From Miscanthus floridulus (taxonomy: Eukaryota; Streptophyta; Magnoliopsida; Poales; Poaceae), in assembly GCF_019320115.1 (NCBI RefSeq), contig NC_089585.1:143857769-143921768 (forward strand): a stretch of 64,000 bases of DNA. The letters are read 5' to 3'. Below, one piece after another: positions 36,325 to 48,478 of this stretch. Each line of letters opens with the position of its first letter. The first letter of the stretch is position 1. The notes beneath the pieces were generated by a model that searched no databases, was not told the origin of the DNA, and worked only from the letters and a program-made list of their open reading frames with translations. The position numbers were made by a program, and so were the translations under genes.

Positions 36325-37835
36325 TATGTCTTGGGATATAGCAATAGTATGACTAACCAAGATGTTCAACAATATCTTTCGATCGAATAAGATGCCTAAG
36401 AAGTGGAGAAGAAGCATATTGGTACCAATCTACAAGAACAAGGGAGATATCCAAAGTTGTACTAATTATCGAGGAATTAAGTTGATGAGCCACACTATAA
36501 AGTTATGGGAGAGAGTCATCAAGTAGCGCCTGCGAGGAACGACGCAGATATCAACAAACCAATTTGGTTTTATGCCCAGAAGGTCAACCACAGAAGCAAT
36601 CTTCTTAATAAGACAAGTTATGGAGCGGTTTAGAGAGCAGAAGAAGGACCTCTACTTGGTTTTCATTGACTTGGAGAAGGCTTATGACAAAGATACCAAG
36701 AAATGTTATGTGGGTAGTCTTTGGACAAACATAAAGTCCCATCAAAATACGTGACCTTCATCAAGGACATGTACAACAATGTTGTGACTAGTGTTTGAAC
36801 AAATGATGGTAACACAGATTACTTTCCAATTAAAATTAGACTTCATCAAGGGTCAGCCTTAAGCCCGTATCTCTTTGCCTTGGTGATGGATGAGGTTATC
36901 AGGAACATACAAGAGGATATCCTTTGGTGTATGTTGTTCGCTGATGATGTAGTGTTAGTGGATGAAAGCCAGGCGAAAGTAAATAGAAAACTAGAGTTAT
37001 GGCGGTAGACCCTTGAGTCTAAAGGTTTTAGATTGAGCAGAACTAAAACCAAATACATGAGATGCGACTTTAGCGGAGTTATACAGGAGGAGAGAGATGT
37101 GAGTTTAGAAGGTCAAGTAGTGCGTAAGAAGGATACCTTTCGGTATCTGGGATCGATGCTGCAGAGGGATAGAGATATTGATGCGGACGTTAGCCATAGA
37201 ATCAAAGCAGGGTGGATCAAGTGGCGACAAGCTTCTGGCATTCTCTATGATAAGAGGGTACCACAAAAGCTAAAAAGCAAGTTCTATAGAACGACGATTA
37301 GACCGGCTATGTTGTATGAAGCAAAATGTTGGCCTACAAAGATTCAACGTGTTCAACAACTGAGTGTTGCAGAAATACGTATGTTGTGATGGATTTGCGG
37401 TCACACAAGAATGGACCGAGTTCGGAACGATGATATACATGATTGCCTAGAGGTTGTACTAATTGAAGAAAAGCTTGTCCAACATCGGATGAGGTGGTTT
37501 GGCCATATCCAAAGAAGACCTCTAGAGGCACTAGTGCATTGTGGAGTCATAAGACAAGCTAATAATATGAGGAGAGGTAAAGGAAGACTGAAATTGACAT
37601 GGGGGAGGCAATAAAAAGAGATTTAAAAGCTTGGGATATACCTAGAGATCTATATTTGAATAGGAGTACTTGGAAAGCAGCTATTGAAGTGTCTAAACCG
37701 TGACTTAGGGCTCTTGGTGGGTTTGAACTCTAACCTACCCTAACTTGCTTGGGACTGAAAGGCTATATTGTTGTGTTGTTGTGTATATTGTATTTTAGTA
37801 TTTGTCATCAACATACTAACTTTTTTTGTATTATT

Positions 37836-38344
37836 GTAACAAATACACTAAAAATATCGTATATTGTAAAAAAATAATACTTTTAGTGTATCGAAGCCCA
37901 TAATTTTTATTTAGCTGTGGCGTATGTTGGATTTGATTATATACAAGGGTTAGATTTGGGTACAGTACACCGTTTGATTTGTGCTCGATTTTGGTCCAAT
38001 TTTATTTTTTGTCTATTATTGTTGGATCTTAAGGTAGGTTTGGGGATTTGTTTTTTATACTAGAGTCGTGCCCGTGCGTTGCAACGAAATAACAAAGTGC
38101 TTAAAATAAAGTTTGTATGTGTATGTATTATATTACCAAAAAAACCAATTTTTGAGTGTGATGTGTAGTTTCGACCATATGCAAGTGCCTGCCACCTGGT
38201 CATCATGACCAAGATGAACTCATAGTTGATCAAGCCATTGTCGTGAACGTTATCCTCTTGAAACGATGGCGCGCGCAGCAGCTGGCTAGCAGTTGAGCAT
38301 AGTGTTGATGGCGTGCGTTATAACAGGAACAAAAAATAGTTCCA
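37836..38344. other. AT-rich interval next to scaffold gap
   Basis: No gene. The segment gtgcccgtgcgttgcaacg (about 38069-38087) is a motif I associate with the ends of a common grass repeat. Nothing here resembles the LTRs or 3' parts of the gypsy elements beyond the gap. Confidence 0.45.
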
Positions 38345-38444
38345 NNNNNNNNNNNNNNNNNNNNNNNNNNNNNNNNNNNNNNNNNNNNNNNNNNNNNNNN
38401 NNNNNNNNNNNNNNNNNNNNNNNNNNNNNNNNNNNNNNNNNNNN
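38345..38444. other. Assembly gap (100 N)
   Basis: A run of exactly 100 N, the conventional placeholder for a gap of unknown size. On its right, sequence starts within the integrase C-terminus of a minus-strand gypsy element. Confidence 1.
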
Positions 38445-39908
38445 ACCGTCCAGGTGAGCTAACCTATAAGACATTGGTCGTGTGACTTCCTTGATCATGA
38501 AGGGCCCCTCCCATGGGGTTGTGAGTTTATGGACACCAGCCTGATTCGTCTTCCACTTCAGGACTAGGTCCCCGACCATGAAGAACTGCTCTTTAACATT
38601 CTTGTTGTAGTACCTACGCAAAACAGCAAGGTATTTGGCTGTACGTACGCAAGAATCGAGCTGCTTCTCTTATGCACTATTCACTTCTAGCTCTCGTACT
38701 TCATTGACCTTGCCTTCGTCGAAGTTCTCTACCCGTGCTGATCTGAAAGCTATATCTACTGGGAGGACTACCTCAGCGCCGTAAACCATAAAGTATGGTG
38801 AGACGCCGGTGTTACGACTAGGCTGAGTTCTGAGGCCCCAGACCACGGCTGGTAACTCTTTGAGCCATCTTCCGGGAGCCTTGTCATTTTCTCTATACAT
38901 CATCTTCTTCAATGCGTCCAAAATCATGTTGTTTGCCCGCTCGACCTATCCATTAGCTCTAGGGTGCGCCACCGAGACGTATTTTACTACTATGCTCCTT
39001 TTATCGTAGAAGTCCCAAAAAGCGTTCCCGATGAACTGAGTACCCAGATCAGTGATGATGCTATTGGGTATGCCGAAACGGTGGATGACCTGGTCGAGGA
39101 ACATGACAGCCTTCTTTGAGGATGCCTGTACCAGAGGCATGTATTCTATCCACTTAGAAAATTTGTCGATCAGCACAAAGACACATGTAAATTTCCCAGG
39201 AGCCGGTTTGAAGGGCCCGATCATATCCAGTCCCCAGCATGTGAAGGGCCAAGAGGCTAGTATTATCTAGATCTCATGTGCTAGTACGTGGATTCTCTTG
39301 GCGAAGAACTGACAACCCTCACAGTGGCGGACTAGCTTCTCTGCATCGGCTACTGCTGATGGCCAATAGAACCCTGCTCGGAAAGCCTTACCGACCAGCG
39401 TTCTTGAGGCCGCGTGGTTGCTGCAGGAGCCAGAGTGGATTTGGTCCAGGAGATGTTCGCCATCCTCCTGGGTTATACACTTCATCAAGATTTCCTCCTT
39501 TGCGTTCTTGCGCCATAACTTGCCATCGACGAGCAGATACTGCTTACTGCGATGCATCAGGCGCTCGTTTTCTGTCCAATCAGTGTAACCGCTGCCATCT
39601 GTTAGGTACTTGATGAAAGGTATTCTCCAGTTCGGCTCATGAGTGGTCGGAGGCGGCTCGATGGTGCTCGATGCCGAAACCGTAGCCACCAATTGCTGGT
39701 CTGGAGGCTTGTCGACCGTTGAATCTTCCTCTTTGATGGAAGGCGTGAGCAGGGCTTGGACGCATACGCCATGTGGGACTTTGGCTCGGGATGATCCTAA
39801 CTTTGACAGCGCATCCACTGCTTGATTTCTGTCTCGAACCACGTGTGTGTACTCAATGCCGTAGAACCTGCCTTCTAGCTTTCTGTTCGATTTGCAGTAT
39901 GCATCCAT
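38445..39908 (-). pseudogene. Integrase of gypsy element A, broken
   Basis: The N-terminal zinc-binding HHCC region reads HSGSCSNHAASRT...RHCEGCQFFAK (within 39908-39267). The catalytic core (39224-38946) has FVLIDKFSKWIEY and IITDLGTQFIG. Gypsy integrases normally have DNGTQF here, so Asn is replaced by Leu next to the second catalytic Asp. The C-terminal part (38927-38670, 38621-38445) has PYFMVYGAEVVLPVDI and GDLVLKWK. Stops separate the segments. The end is lost in the N gap. Confidence 0.82.
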
Positions 39909-39926
39909 CTTTTCGCTGGTTGTGTC

Positions 39927-42304
39927 CTAGTCCTTGTTGAGTTGGTTGATGACCAGAGCCGAGTCTCCATAGACATAGAGACGTTTAACACCGAGCTCAA
40001 CCACAATGCGCAAACTATGTAGGCATGCTTCGTACTCGGCGGCATTATTAGATGCTAGGAAATAAATCCTGAGGACGTACCAGAGCTGCTCCTTGGATGG
40101 TGACACGAAAAGGACTCCTGCTCCCACACCATCGATGTTGAGAGAGCCGTCGAAGTACATCTTCCAATACTCATCGGACCCCTGAGAGGCAGGCGTGCTT
40201 AAGTCTGTCCACTCGACGATGAAATCGACGAGTGCCTGAGACTTGATTGTAGTACGGCTTGCAAATTCTAAGGAGAAGGGGCATAGCTCCATTGCCCATT
40301 TGATGTTGCGCCCATTCGCATCCTTGTTGCTAATGATGTCTCACAGAGGGTACTCAGTCATGACCACCACACGATATCCGTCGAAGTAATGTTTCAACTT
40401 TCGGGATGTTATCAGTATGGCGTAGATCAACTTCTGAATCTATGGGCACCTGGTCTTGGACTCATTGAGTACCTCACTGATGAAATAGATTGGTCGCTGT
40501 ACCTTGTAGATGTGTCTGGGCTCGTCACGCTCGACCACCATGGCCGTGGAGACCACTCGATTAGTAGCCACAATGTAAAGCAGGAGTGTTTTGTCTTCTC
40601 TGGGAGCAGTGAGGACCGGAGGTGACGTAAGGTATTCTTTCAGTTGTGTGAAGGCAACGTCTGCTTCCTCCGACCACTCAAACTTTTCGGATGCTTTGAG
40701 CAGTTTGAAAAAACGGTAATCCTTTTTCGCCTAATCTTGATATGAAACGGCTGAGGGCGGCCATGCATCCGGTAAGCTTCTGAACATCCTTCACCTTTTT
40801 GGGCGGCTTCATGTCCAAGACAGCTTTGACTTTCTCTAGGTTAGGGCGTATGCCGTTGTGACTGACGACGTTGCCAAGTAGTATGCCAGAAGGAACACCA
40901 AAGATGCACTTTTTTGGTTTTAATTTCCACTAGAATGTGTTAAGGGCTGCAAAGGTGCGTTCTAGGTTGTCAACAAGGGTATGTGCTTCCTTGGTTTTGA
41001 CAACTATATCATCAACATAAGCCTCGATGAGGTCGTCTTTTATCTCATCTTTGAGACTATATAGCGTGTTGGTAGGTAGCCTCGGCGTTCTTGAGCCTAA
41101 ACGACATGGTCGTGTAGCAGTAGGCGCCGAAAGGCGTGATAAAAGATGTCTTGATCTGGTCGTCCTTTTTTAGAGCGATCTGGTGATAACCAGAGTAGCA
41201 ATCGAGAAAGGAAAGTAGCTCACAACCGGCGGTTGAATCTACAACCTTGTCTATGCAAGGTAAGCCGAAGGGGTCCTTAGGGCAGTGTTTGTTGAGATCA
41301 GTGTAATTAACGCACATTCTCCATTCATTATTCTTTTTGCGTACAAGAACCGGATTGGCTAACCACTCTAGATGATACACTTCTTTGATAAATCTGGCTG
41401 CCAAAAGTCATGTAACTTCTACCCTAATCGCATCCTTTTTGTCGCGAGCGAACCGTCATAGCTTCTGCTTGATAGGTTTGGCCTTGCTGTTGACATTCAA
41501 GGAGTGCTCGATCAAGTTCCGAGGTACACCGGGCATGTCAGCAGGTTTCCATGCGAACACATCCACGTTGCTCCTCAAGAACCTAACGAGCGTGTCTTCC
41601 TATTTGGGATCCATGTTGGCCCCGATAAGGGCCGTTTTGCTGGGATCACCGTCGACCAGCTGAATCACCTTATGCTCCTTGGACTTGTTGTTCTTGCATG
41701 GAGCCTCGAGCTCTGGGATCTCCAGGTGGTTGGCTGAGGTCTTCTTGGCGTCGAGCATGGTCTCGGCCATACGAATAGAGAGGTCGTGAGTTTCTACTAT
41801 TTTGAAGTTGTCGTCCTCACAGGTATAAGCTGCGTATACGTTGCCCCTGAGGGTTAGAACTCCTTTCTCGATAGGCATCTTGAGCACCAGATACCTGTAA
41901 TGAGGTATGGCCATGAACTTGGTGAGCGACGGTCAACCAAGAATAGCATGGTAGGTGTCGTCGAAGTCAGCGACCACGAAGTTGACGTAGTCGATGCGGA
42001 AGTGGTCCGGGGTCCCAAATTGCACAGGTAGTGTGATCTACTCGAGAGGTATAGAGCTCTATCCGGGGAGAACACCCCAGAACTGTGCCTCATATGGCTT
42101 GAGATCCGCCTGGGTTATCTTCAGGGTGGGCAGACTGTTCTTGAATAGTATATCGATGGAGCTGCCGCTGTCGATCAGCACTCTATCGAACTGAACCTTA
42201 TTGATACAAGGATCGAGGACCAGGGGAAAACGTCCTGGCTCAGGTATTACAGCCCATTGGTCCTTTCTGCTGAAGGAGATCTCGCGGTGAGACCACGGAG
42301 GGAG
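39927..42304 (-). pseudogene. pol of element A: protease, reverse transcriptase, RNase H, broken
   Basis: The aspartic protease active site appears as LIDSGSSIDIL (about 42160-42185). The protease tail includes IPHYRYLVLKMP (41914-41600). Reverse transcriptase: ANPVLVRKKNNEWRMCVNY and LDCYSGYHQIAL (41404-41057), then, after a frameshift, the catalytic YVDD box at 41008-41019. The RNase H tether follows with further stops (about 40960-40330). A second RNase H domain with YFDGSLNIDGVGAGVL and ASNNAAEYEA (40292-39927) is present; this extra domain is typical of the Tat lineage. Not translatable as one protein. Confidence 0.8.
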
Positions 42305-44163
42305 CTACGGATCGGTGAGGAGGTTGTCGGTGTTGGCCACGTTCAAGCAAGCGTGGGCGAGCAACTTGCGTTCTCGTTTGGTCTCGATGGACACTTTGCC
42401 TCCGATGATGGTGTGCACGCAATCAGTTGGCTTGACGTACTTGTGACGGGGATCTATGTCTTCATCGTCGTTGTCCTCGTTGCGCTGTTCCCCTGCGTCG
42501 TTAGGCTTGTCGGATGTATCCGGAGCCTGTTGACGCGTGTAGATAGACTTGAGAACGCGGCAATTCTCCATGGTATGGTTTGACTTGGGATGGAGCTGGT
42601 AGGGCCCTTTCAATGCTTTGGCGTAGTCGTCTTCGTAGTTACGATGTCCACCACCTTTTTTAACGGTGTTGACCTCACCGTCGTCTTCCTGAGCACGCTT
42701 GCCCCTGTAATCATCACGGTGGTTACGCCGCTGATTACGTTGGTCGCGGTGGTCGCGGGAGTCGTTGCGCTGGTTGCGGCGGTCAAAATTGTCGTTTCGA
42801 CCACGGCGGCCGCGGTAGTCGTCGCGGTGTGGGGGTGGTCGGAGCGTGGAACCCTTGCTGCTTCTTCGATAATTATCTTTTTAGCATCATCGATGTCCGC
42901 ATATTTCTTAGCGGTGGCTAGGAGTACTGTGACCGATTCAGGTCTCTTGCGTAGGAGCTTGTCCCTTAGGGCATCGTGGAAGCAGAGGCCAGTGATGAAA
43001 GCCTCGATTGCCTCGTTGTCGGAGATTGATGGGACCTTGATGCGCATCTCCAAGAAACGCCGAACATACTCGCGCAGTGGCTCATCTTTTTGATCTCGAA
43101 TCCGTTGCAGATCATATTTGTTGCCGGGTTGCTCGCAAGTAGCAATGAAGTTGTCGATGAAGGCTTGCTTAAGCTCTTGCCAAGAATCAAAGTAGTTTGA
43201 CGGCAAGCTGACCAGCCATTGGTGACCTGCATGGCCAACAGTGACTGGGAAGTAGTTAGACATGACGTGCTCGTCAGCCATGGCTGATCTGCACGTAGTT
43301 TCGTAGAGCATGACCCATAATTCAGGGTTCTCCTTGCCATCGTACTTCTGAAGTTTCTCGAGCTTGAAGTTCTTGGGCCATATGACTTAGCGAAGGTGCA
43401 GAGTAAACTGGTTCAAAGCCGGTGGGCCGTGGGCAGTGTCATATTCCATACGGCGATAGCCCTCGTGGGATGCGCGATCATTGGCTCTCTGGTTGATGCG
43501 ATCGCGCAGATCGCGTTCCCTGAGGTAACGGTGGAGATCATTTTTGCCATCACGGCGATCCCGGTTGCCATCCTGATTAACCCTGCGACCGTGGTTACCG
43601 CGGTAATTATCGCGGTTATCTCGGCGGTTGTCATCCCAAATGTCGCGGCGGTTGTCCTCCCGACGGCGGTTGTCATCCCGACCACCATCATGACCACTGT
43701 TTCTGCCTTGACGGTTGTCTGATGGGTCGTTGTTGCGCGAGCCACGTTGGTTGGGTGGCTGTGAGCGACTTGAGTATTGGCGGCTATGGCTTGATTCGAC
43801 TGAGACGGATGGAGCCCGAGCTTGATTTACCATCTCTGCGGTCTGAGCCACAGCAGCCGTCAGATAAGCTTGTATATCATCGTGAACTGCCTAGGTTTCT
43901 AGGGTGTGGGGTAGCCGTTGCATTGTCACCATGGCGACGGCTACATTGGCGCTTGGAGTCCTGAAGACCTATTTGTCCCCCACCCTGTTGAAAGCATTGT
44001 TGAGGTCGCGTGGCTGGACCCTTATGCGTCGTGCCTCCTCCTCTGCTTTGGCTTTGATTTGTCGGCGATTAAACCAGTCAATATTGCATGCTTCGCGTGC
44101 AATCCTTTCTTGCTCTGTTTCGCCAACTGTTGGTGGTTCATCATTGCTGACAACATTGATCAA
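42305..44163 (-). pseudogene. gag of gypsy element A, broken
   Basis: Capsid-like polyprotein in several frames on the minus strand. A part with SNDEPPTVGETEQERIARE (44163-43969) precedes a very Arg/Asp-rich low-complexity stretch (43851-43387). The retrotransposon gag domain follows (43311-42610), recognisable by SLPSNYFDSWQELKQAFIDN, REYVRRFLEMR and ITGLCFHDALRDKLL. The downstream part contains HTMENCRVLK (42613-42305). The frame changes between segments show at least two disabling shifts or stops. Confidence 0.75.
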
Positions 44164-45125
44164 ATCCCCTCGCCTTGGTGGGAAAGACGGGAATTGTGGG
44201 AACCCCAGGGCGTGGTCTAGGATATCCAGATCGTATTCGACGCCTTCATCGTCGTGATGCTAGAGCTCGGTGTGGACGGAGGCATTAGATGCGATGCCAG
44301 ATGAGGAGCTGGAGTCACCCTCTTGGACCGTGTGGACGGATCCTTCTTGATAATCCTCAATCCGGATCATGTTGACGAAGTTGCGTGGCTTCGGCCGTGG
44401 TCAATGTACAAAACATAGATCCGAGCAGCATTGTATATTATACATGTAGTTGGAGGCAGTGTTTTGCAGGCCATAGGCTAGGCCTGGTAGTTCTCCGTCG
44501 AGGCTTCGTACTCGGAGAGCCGAAGACCCATCGCGGAGGCTGGCCGGCGATGAGCAGAGCGCCCTTCAGGAGTAGATATGACCACGAGATCTATACCAAG
44601 TCATGCAGGATGACTGGCCCAAGCTGGTCGGGTAGATCTATTGTGAGGAGCGGTTACCTGCTCATTAGGTTGACCTTGAATTGCACTTACCAGAGCTAGG
44701 GTTTCAGCGAGTTTGGTGCCGACCCGATCTATGGAGTCGAGCAGGTCGGTGTTGTCGATCTGCTTCCCTTTGTAGCGGGGAAACGGACGATGGGTTGTCG
44801 GCGTGGCTGAAGATGATGCAGGCGTGGTCGGAGCTAGATGTACCATGGTCGGAGCTAGATCCATTGTGGTCGGAGCCGTATCCATCGTGGTCGGAGCCAT
44901 ATCCACCGTGGTCGGAGCCGTAGCCAATGCAGGTGAAGCAGTGGTCGATGCAGATTAAATCCACGCCTCCTCCGTGGTCATGGCGATGAAGTCATCAGAG
45001 CCGATGGTCTAGGTGATCTGGCCAACGGTGAACGTGAGGCCATTCGACGTAGCCACAGAGCCAGAGATGATGACCATCTTGTTTGCTTGGAGAGTAGTAC
45101 GCACACCCCCTACCTGGCGCGCCAC

Positions 45126-45596
45126 TGTCGATGAAATATGGTCGACAGTCTACCTAGGGGTATGCCCAAGGTAGTAGATTGTCGGCAGACAAATGTGCAA
45201 GCCACAAACAAGACGGTGATGCAAGACAGACACGAGGTTTTATCCTGGTTCGGCCGCCAAGAAGGCGTAATACCAACGTCCTGCGTCTGATTGTATTGCT
45301 GTATGTTAATGAGAGATGTTTTTTAGAGGGGTCCCCTGCCTGCCTTATATAGTCCAGGGGGCAGGGTTATAGATCTGGAAACTAATCCTAGCAAGTTACA
45401 ATTGCCATAGGTGGCCGGATAAGGATTCCTATTCTAATCGACCAGGATCTTGCTTGATCGCCAAATCTGCCTTGACTCCTTGCGCGGGACTCCGAATAGG
45501 TTGGCCGAGCCACACGTCGTCTTTTGGTGGACTGGACCCTCTGATCTGGGCTGGCCTAAGCCTAGCCATAAGGGTATAGGGGTTAATACCCCCACA
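45126..45596 (-). repeat. 5' LTR of gypsy element A
   Basis: A 471-bp LTR. On the minus strand it starts TGTGGGGGTATTAACCCC and ends CATCGACA, followed directly by the primer-binding region. A TATA-like 'cttatatag' lies at about 45344-45352. It is clearly homologous, in inverted orientation, to the LTR at 48479-48947. Confidence 0.88.
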
Positions 45597-45839
45597 GGGA
45601 CTGTTGTCTGGCTGCTGGTCTGCTGGGGTTCCGGTAGACTTTCTACTATAGGTTCCTCCATAGCCGGCTACTGGGCAGTTTTCTCTAACACTGCTGGTGG
45701 AGCCACACTGCTCCCGACTAGTTGGTTGGGATTTTCGGTGGACGCCGACCTAATATATCCGAGCTAAGTTCAGAAGACAATAGTATTCAATATAAATTGT
45801 AAGCTTACATCAAGGTTACAAATACTTACAGCTTGGAAG

Positions 45840-47270
45840 CGCGGAATGAAGTGGCGAAGGCGCGTCTCTTCAGCCGCGTCTGTTCCAGATGCTCTGCGGG
45901 TGCCACCTGGTCTCCCTCTACGACTAGCACCAGCATCGGGGCTTGATGCTCGACCCCTTTGCCGCTTGTCCTCTACACTGCAGTGGTCGGCGATGCGGGT
46001 TTATTTGGCACAGAGGAGCCACCTTGCTCCATCGACTCCAGTTGCCTCCTCCTCTTTTGAGGGATGAGTCGAAATATGTCTGCATCCTTTGTTTCATCGT
46101 CTGACAATGTAAAGATCGCTTAACGATGCTTGCTGGCCGCTGGCCGTTTACCAGCAGCTCTGGTCGATGTCTCCTCCCTAACTCCAAGCACGGCCCAGTC
46201 GACGTCTTCGATCCCGGCGCTGGTCTGGGCGGTTGGGCCTGGTACTTGCGGCCAATCTACACTAGGGGGTGGAGACACGAACACTGTTGCTCTATCACGA
46301 CCATTAATCTGGGAAACACAAAGGAGATAACACAGTAAGTTTCTGTTATAACATAAAACTATGGGTACAAGGCAGAATGATTTACCTTTGGGGGAGGTCG
46401 GGCGGGCTTGAAAGCGTGCTCGATGTCGCTCAATCTGTCATAATTTGGATCAGCTAAGTTAAATAGCTCTCCAATTCTGGCTTTGACTTTGACCTTGTCA
46501 AGCGCCTCTTGTCTGGTCCACGTTGGATCTGCGCTACCCTGATACTCGTAGCCAGGATGTACCCTCCTCTGGCAGGGCTGGATCCTTCGGCTAATGAAGT
46601 TTCCGACCACGCTCGGACCATCCAGTTTCCTCCACGAGATCATCCCAAGTAGTTCTTGGATCTGTTCTAGGTGCTCAGGCTTTTCCGACCAGCTATTCTT
46701 CTTCTCTGGGATGAACCCCACATCGCACAGTGTGATCGTGTTCGGCTCTTCGCGGATGTAGAACCACTTCTTGTACCAGTCGTCTAGTGATGTGTTCCAA
46801 GGGCAGTGCAAGTACTGGGCCTTCATCCCGTCACACAGATTGAGGTACACACCTCCAGCTATCTTTGGGCCGCCGCTTCCTTTCTTCCACAGACAGAAAA
46901 GATGGCGAAAGAAGTCGAAATGGGGCTGGAAGCCACCATATGCTTCGCAAAGATGAATGAAGGTGGAGACAAGAAGAATCGAGTTGGGATGCAGATTGCA
47001 AATCCCAATCTCGTAATACAAACAGAGCCTCTGAAGGAAAGGGTGCACTGGAACCCCAAAACCTTGCTTGAAGAAATCTTCGAAAACCACAATCTCACCT
47101 GGTTGTGGATCGGGGTACCCTTCGCCTTTCGGCGTGCGCCATCCTGCGAGTGCCTTGTTGTGGAGTACTCCCATGATGACAAGGTCTTCGATGGTCTGCT
47201 CATTGCTTCTTGACTTCCACCACTCCTTCGCCAAGACTCTGGCTTTCTTCTAGGCATCACTCTTCGCCAT
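45840..47270 (-). pseudogene. Antisense extra ORF of gypsy element B ('putative gypsy type transposon' domain)
   Basis: On the minus strand, opposite to the element's own direction, a protein-like frame starts at 47270 (MAKSDA). It meets a TAG at 47252-47250 and continues open to about 46359. Recognisable pieces are VPVHPFLQRLCLYYEIGIC, HFDFFRHLFCLW, LHCPWNTSLDDWYKKWFYI and a C-terminal SDIEHAFKPARPP. I recognise this as the plant transposase-28 / 'putative gypsy type transposon' family, found as an additional antisense ORF between pol and the 3' LTR of Tat-lineage gypsy elements. Its function is unknown. The premature stop and fragmented C-terminal part (about 46190-45840) make it a pseudogene unless translation starts at an internal Met. 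Confidence 0.72.
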
Positions 47271-47754
47271 GAATTCACCCTTGCTAATGAAGGTGGATAT
47301 GGTGGAGGGGTGATTGGTGATGATTTCGGTGGTATTAGGGTTGGCAAGAGGAAGAAGAAGGCTACGGTGGCGAATGGTAATGGGGATCAGTAAAAAGTAA
47401 CTTACCAGTTCTATATTATAAATAACCAAGCGTTCCGCCATTTCGTCTGCTCGAGATTCTTGGGAGACGTGCGCACGCGCCGCAGACGGTTGTTTTCATA
47501 ACCTCGAGATCTATGCCAATATATGCGCCTCTTCATTATCAGTGTATGCGCCTCTTCGTTGCTAGTGTGAGAGGGCCCACACTGACGCACCTCCTTATAG
47601 GTGCCAAGCGACTGTTTGCTTAAATGGACAAGAAGGCAGTATGACGTGCTATACCAATCTGTTTTTTTTACCAGATGTGTCAGATTGGACTTGACAGAGT
47701 AAGAAGATAAATAAATACACCAAATAATAGTACAAGTGGCGTTCGTTTCTTCGC

Positions 47755-48478
47755 GGCATGTCTCGTGCTCAGGGATGGTCCAGACCACTATTGTGCTCGG
47801 GGACTGCCCAGACCACTACCGTGCTCGGGGACTGCTCCGACCACTACCTTGCTTGGGGACTGTTCCGAAGAATGCTTGGTGACTGCTCTCCTCGGCTATA
47901 TGTGATGTGTACTCACATACAGTCAAGAGGCATTTATTTGGACCTTGCTACAAGGCTTATACTTCTCCTTCCAGCAAGCTCGGGGACTACATCGGTACGA
48001 TGCACCTGCCGGTGCATCTCGTATTGATTGTACGACGACTAGATTCTTAACTTCAGTGGAAATTCTTTTTAGACCCTGGCACCACGTGCCTACGCCACCT
48101 ACTACCAGGCTCGGGGACTAAGTGGGCACACTTCACCTTGCGGTGAATGTGTTTATTTTATCGACCCCTACGCTTTGACTGATTGCTAAGATTACTACTG
48201 TCCAAGGGTCACTTACATTTCTTATCAGAAATATAAGTGGGCACACTTGATAAGAAAAGAAATCTTTTTCTTTTTCCTTTAAGAGCACCATGCATTCTTC
48301 GAACAACCAGAATCTTTGGCTATAATCGTGGTCTACTGCTCTCAGTTCTGATCAGAATGTTGGCGCATTTGATTGGTCAATGTTTCAATCAGTTGAAGAT
48401 GACATGAAGACGGATCGCATTAGTCGAAGGAGATCCGACGGTGTGTCGCAACATAATACATGGAGCTCGGGGACTAGC
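47755..48478 (+). repeat. 3' untranslated region of element B with CTCGGGGACT repeats
   Basis: Three to four copies of a unit of about 33 bp (cagaccactaccgtgctcgg-gact) lie between 47765 and 47870. Isolated ctcggggact copies follow at about 47988, 48111 and 48464, the last forming the polypurine region before the LTR. This pattern is usual just upstream of the 3' LTR in RIRE2-like gypsy elements. Confidence 0.7.

Larger units (their letters stand above)
32853..37835 (+). mobile_element. Decayed RTE-like non-LTR retrotransposon (LINE), split by an insertion
   Basis: The coding region is on the + strand but broken by stops and frameshifts. The apurinic endonuclease domain is readable from about 33240 (LGSWNVGSLTGKLREL, then CVQETK, FIGGDLNGHVG and SSQIDFVLTRR). 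Linker and reverse transcriptase follow (about 34127-34710 and 36330-37615) with GPDGIPIKMW, NYRGIKLMSH, FGFMPRRST, FIDLEKAYD and the catalytic FADD box (about 36937-36948), then the C-terminal region near 37615. Visible disabling changes include stops after CVQETK (33357) and AYASK, and shifts near 36700. The 3' end carries a (TTG)-like tail (about 37765-37790), as in plant RTE elements. The 12-mer gtaacaaataca occurs at 32841-32852 and 37836-37847 and is a candidate target duplication. The RT is interrupted at 34712 by a separate insertion. Confidence 0.85.
38445..45596 (-). mobile_element. Ty3-gypsy retrotransposon A, minus strand, 5' LTR through integrase
   Basis: Read on the minus strand the order is LTR (45596-45126), primer-binding region starting GTGGCGCGCCAGG, gag, protease, reverse transcriptase, RNase H, integrase. 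This is the order of Ty3-gypsy elements, and the sequence looks like the Tat/RIRE2-type lineage of grasses. All domains are interrupted by stops or frameshifts, so it is not autonomous now. The 3' part (3' UTR and 3' LTR) should lie at lower coordinates but falls in or beyond the N gap and is not found in the window. Its 5' LTR abuts the antisense ORF of element B. Confidence 0.85.

Noticed and set aside
47755..47870. Regularly spaced 33-bp repeats considered as a CRISPR-like array
   Set aside because: The units are contiguous diverged tandem copies of a retrotransposon 3' UTR motif in a plant genome, without unique spacers.
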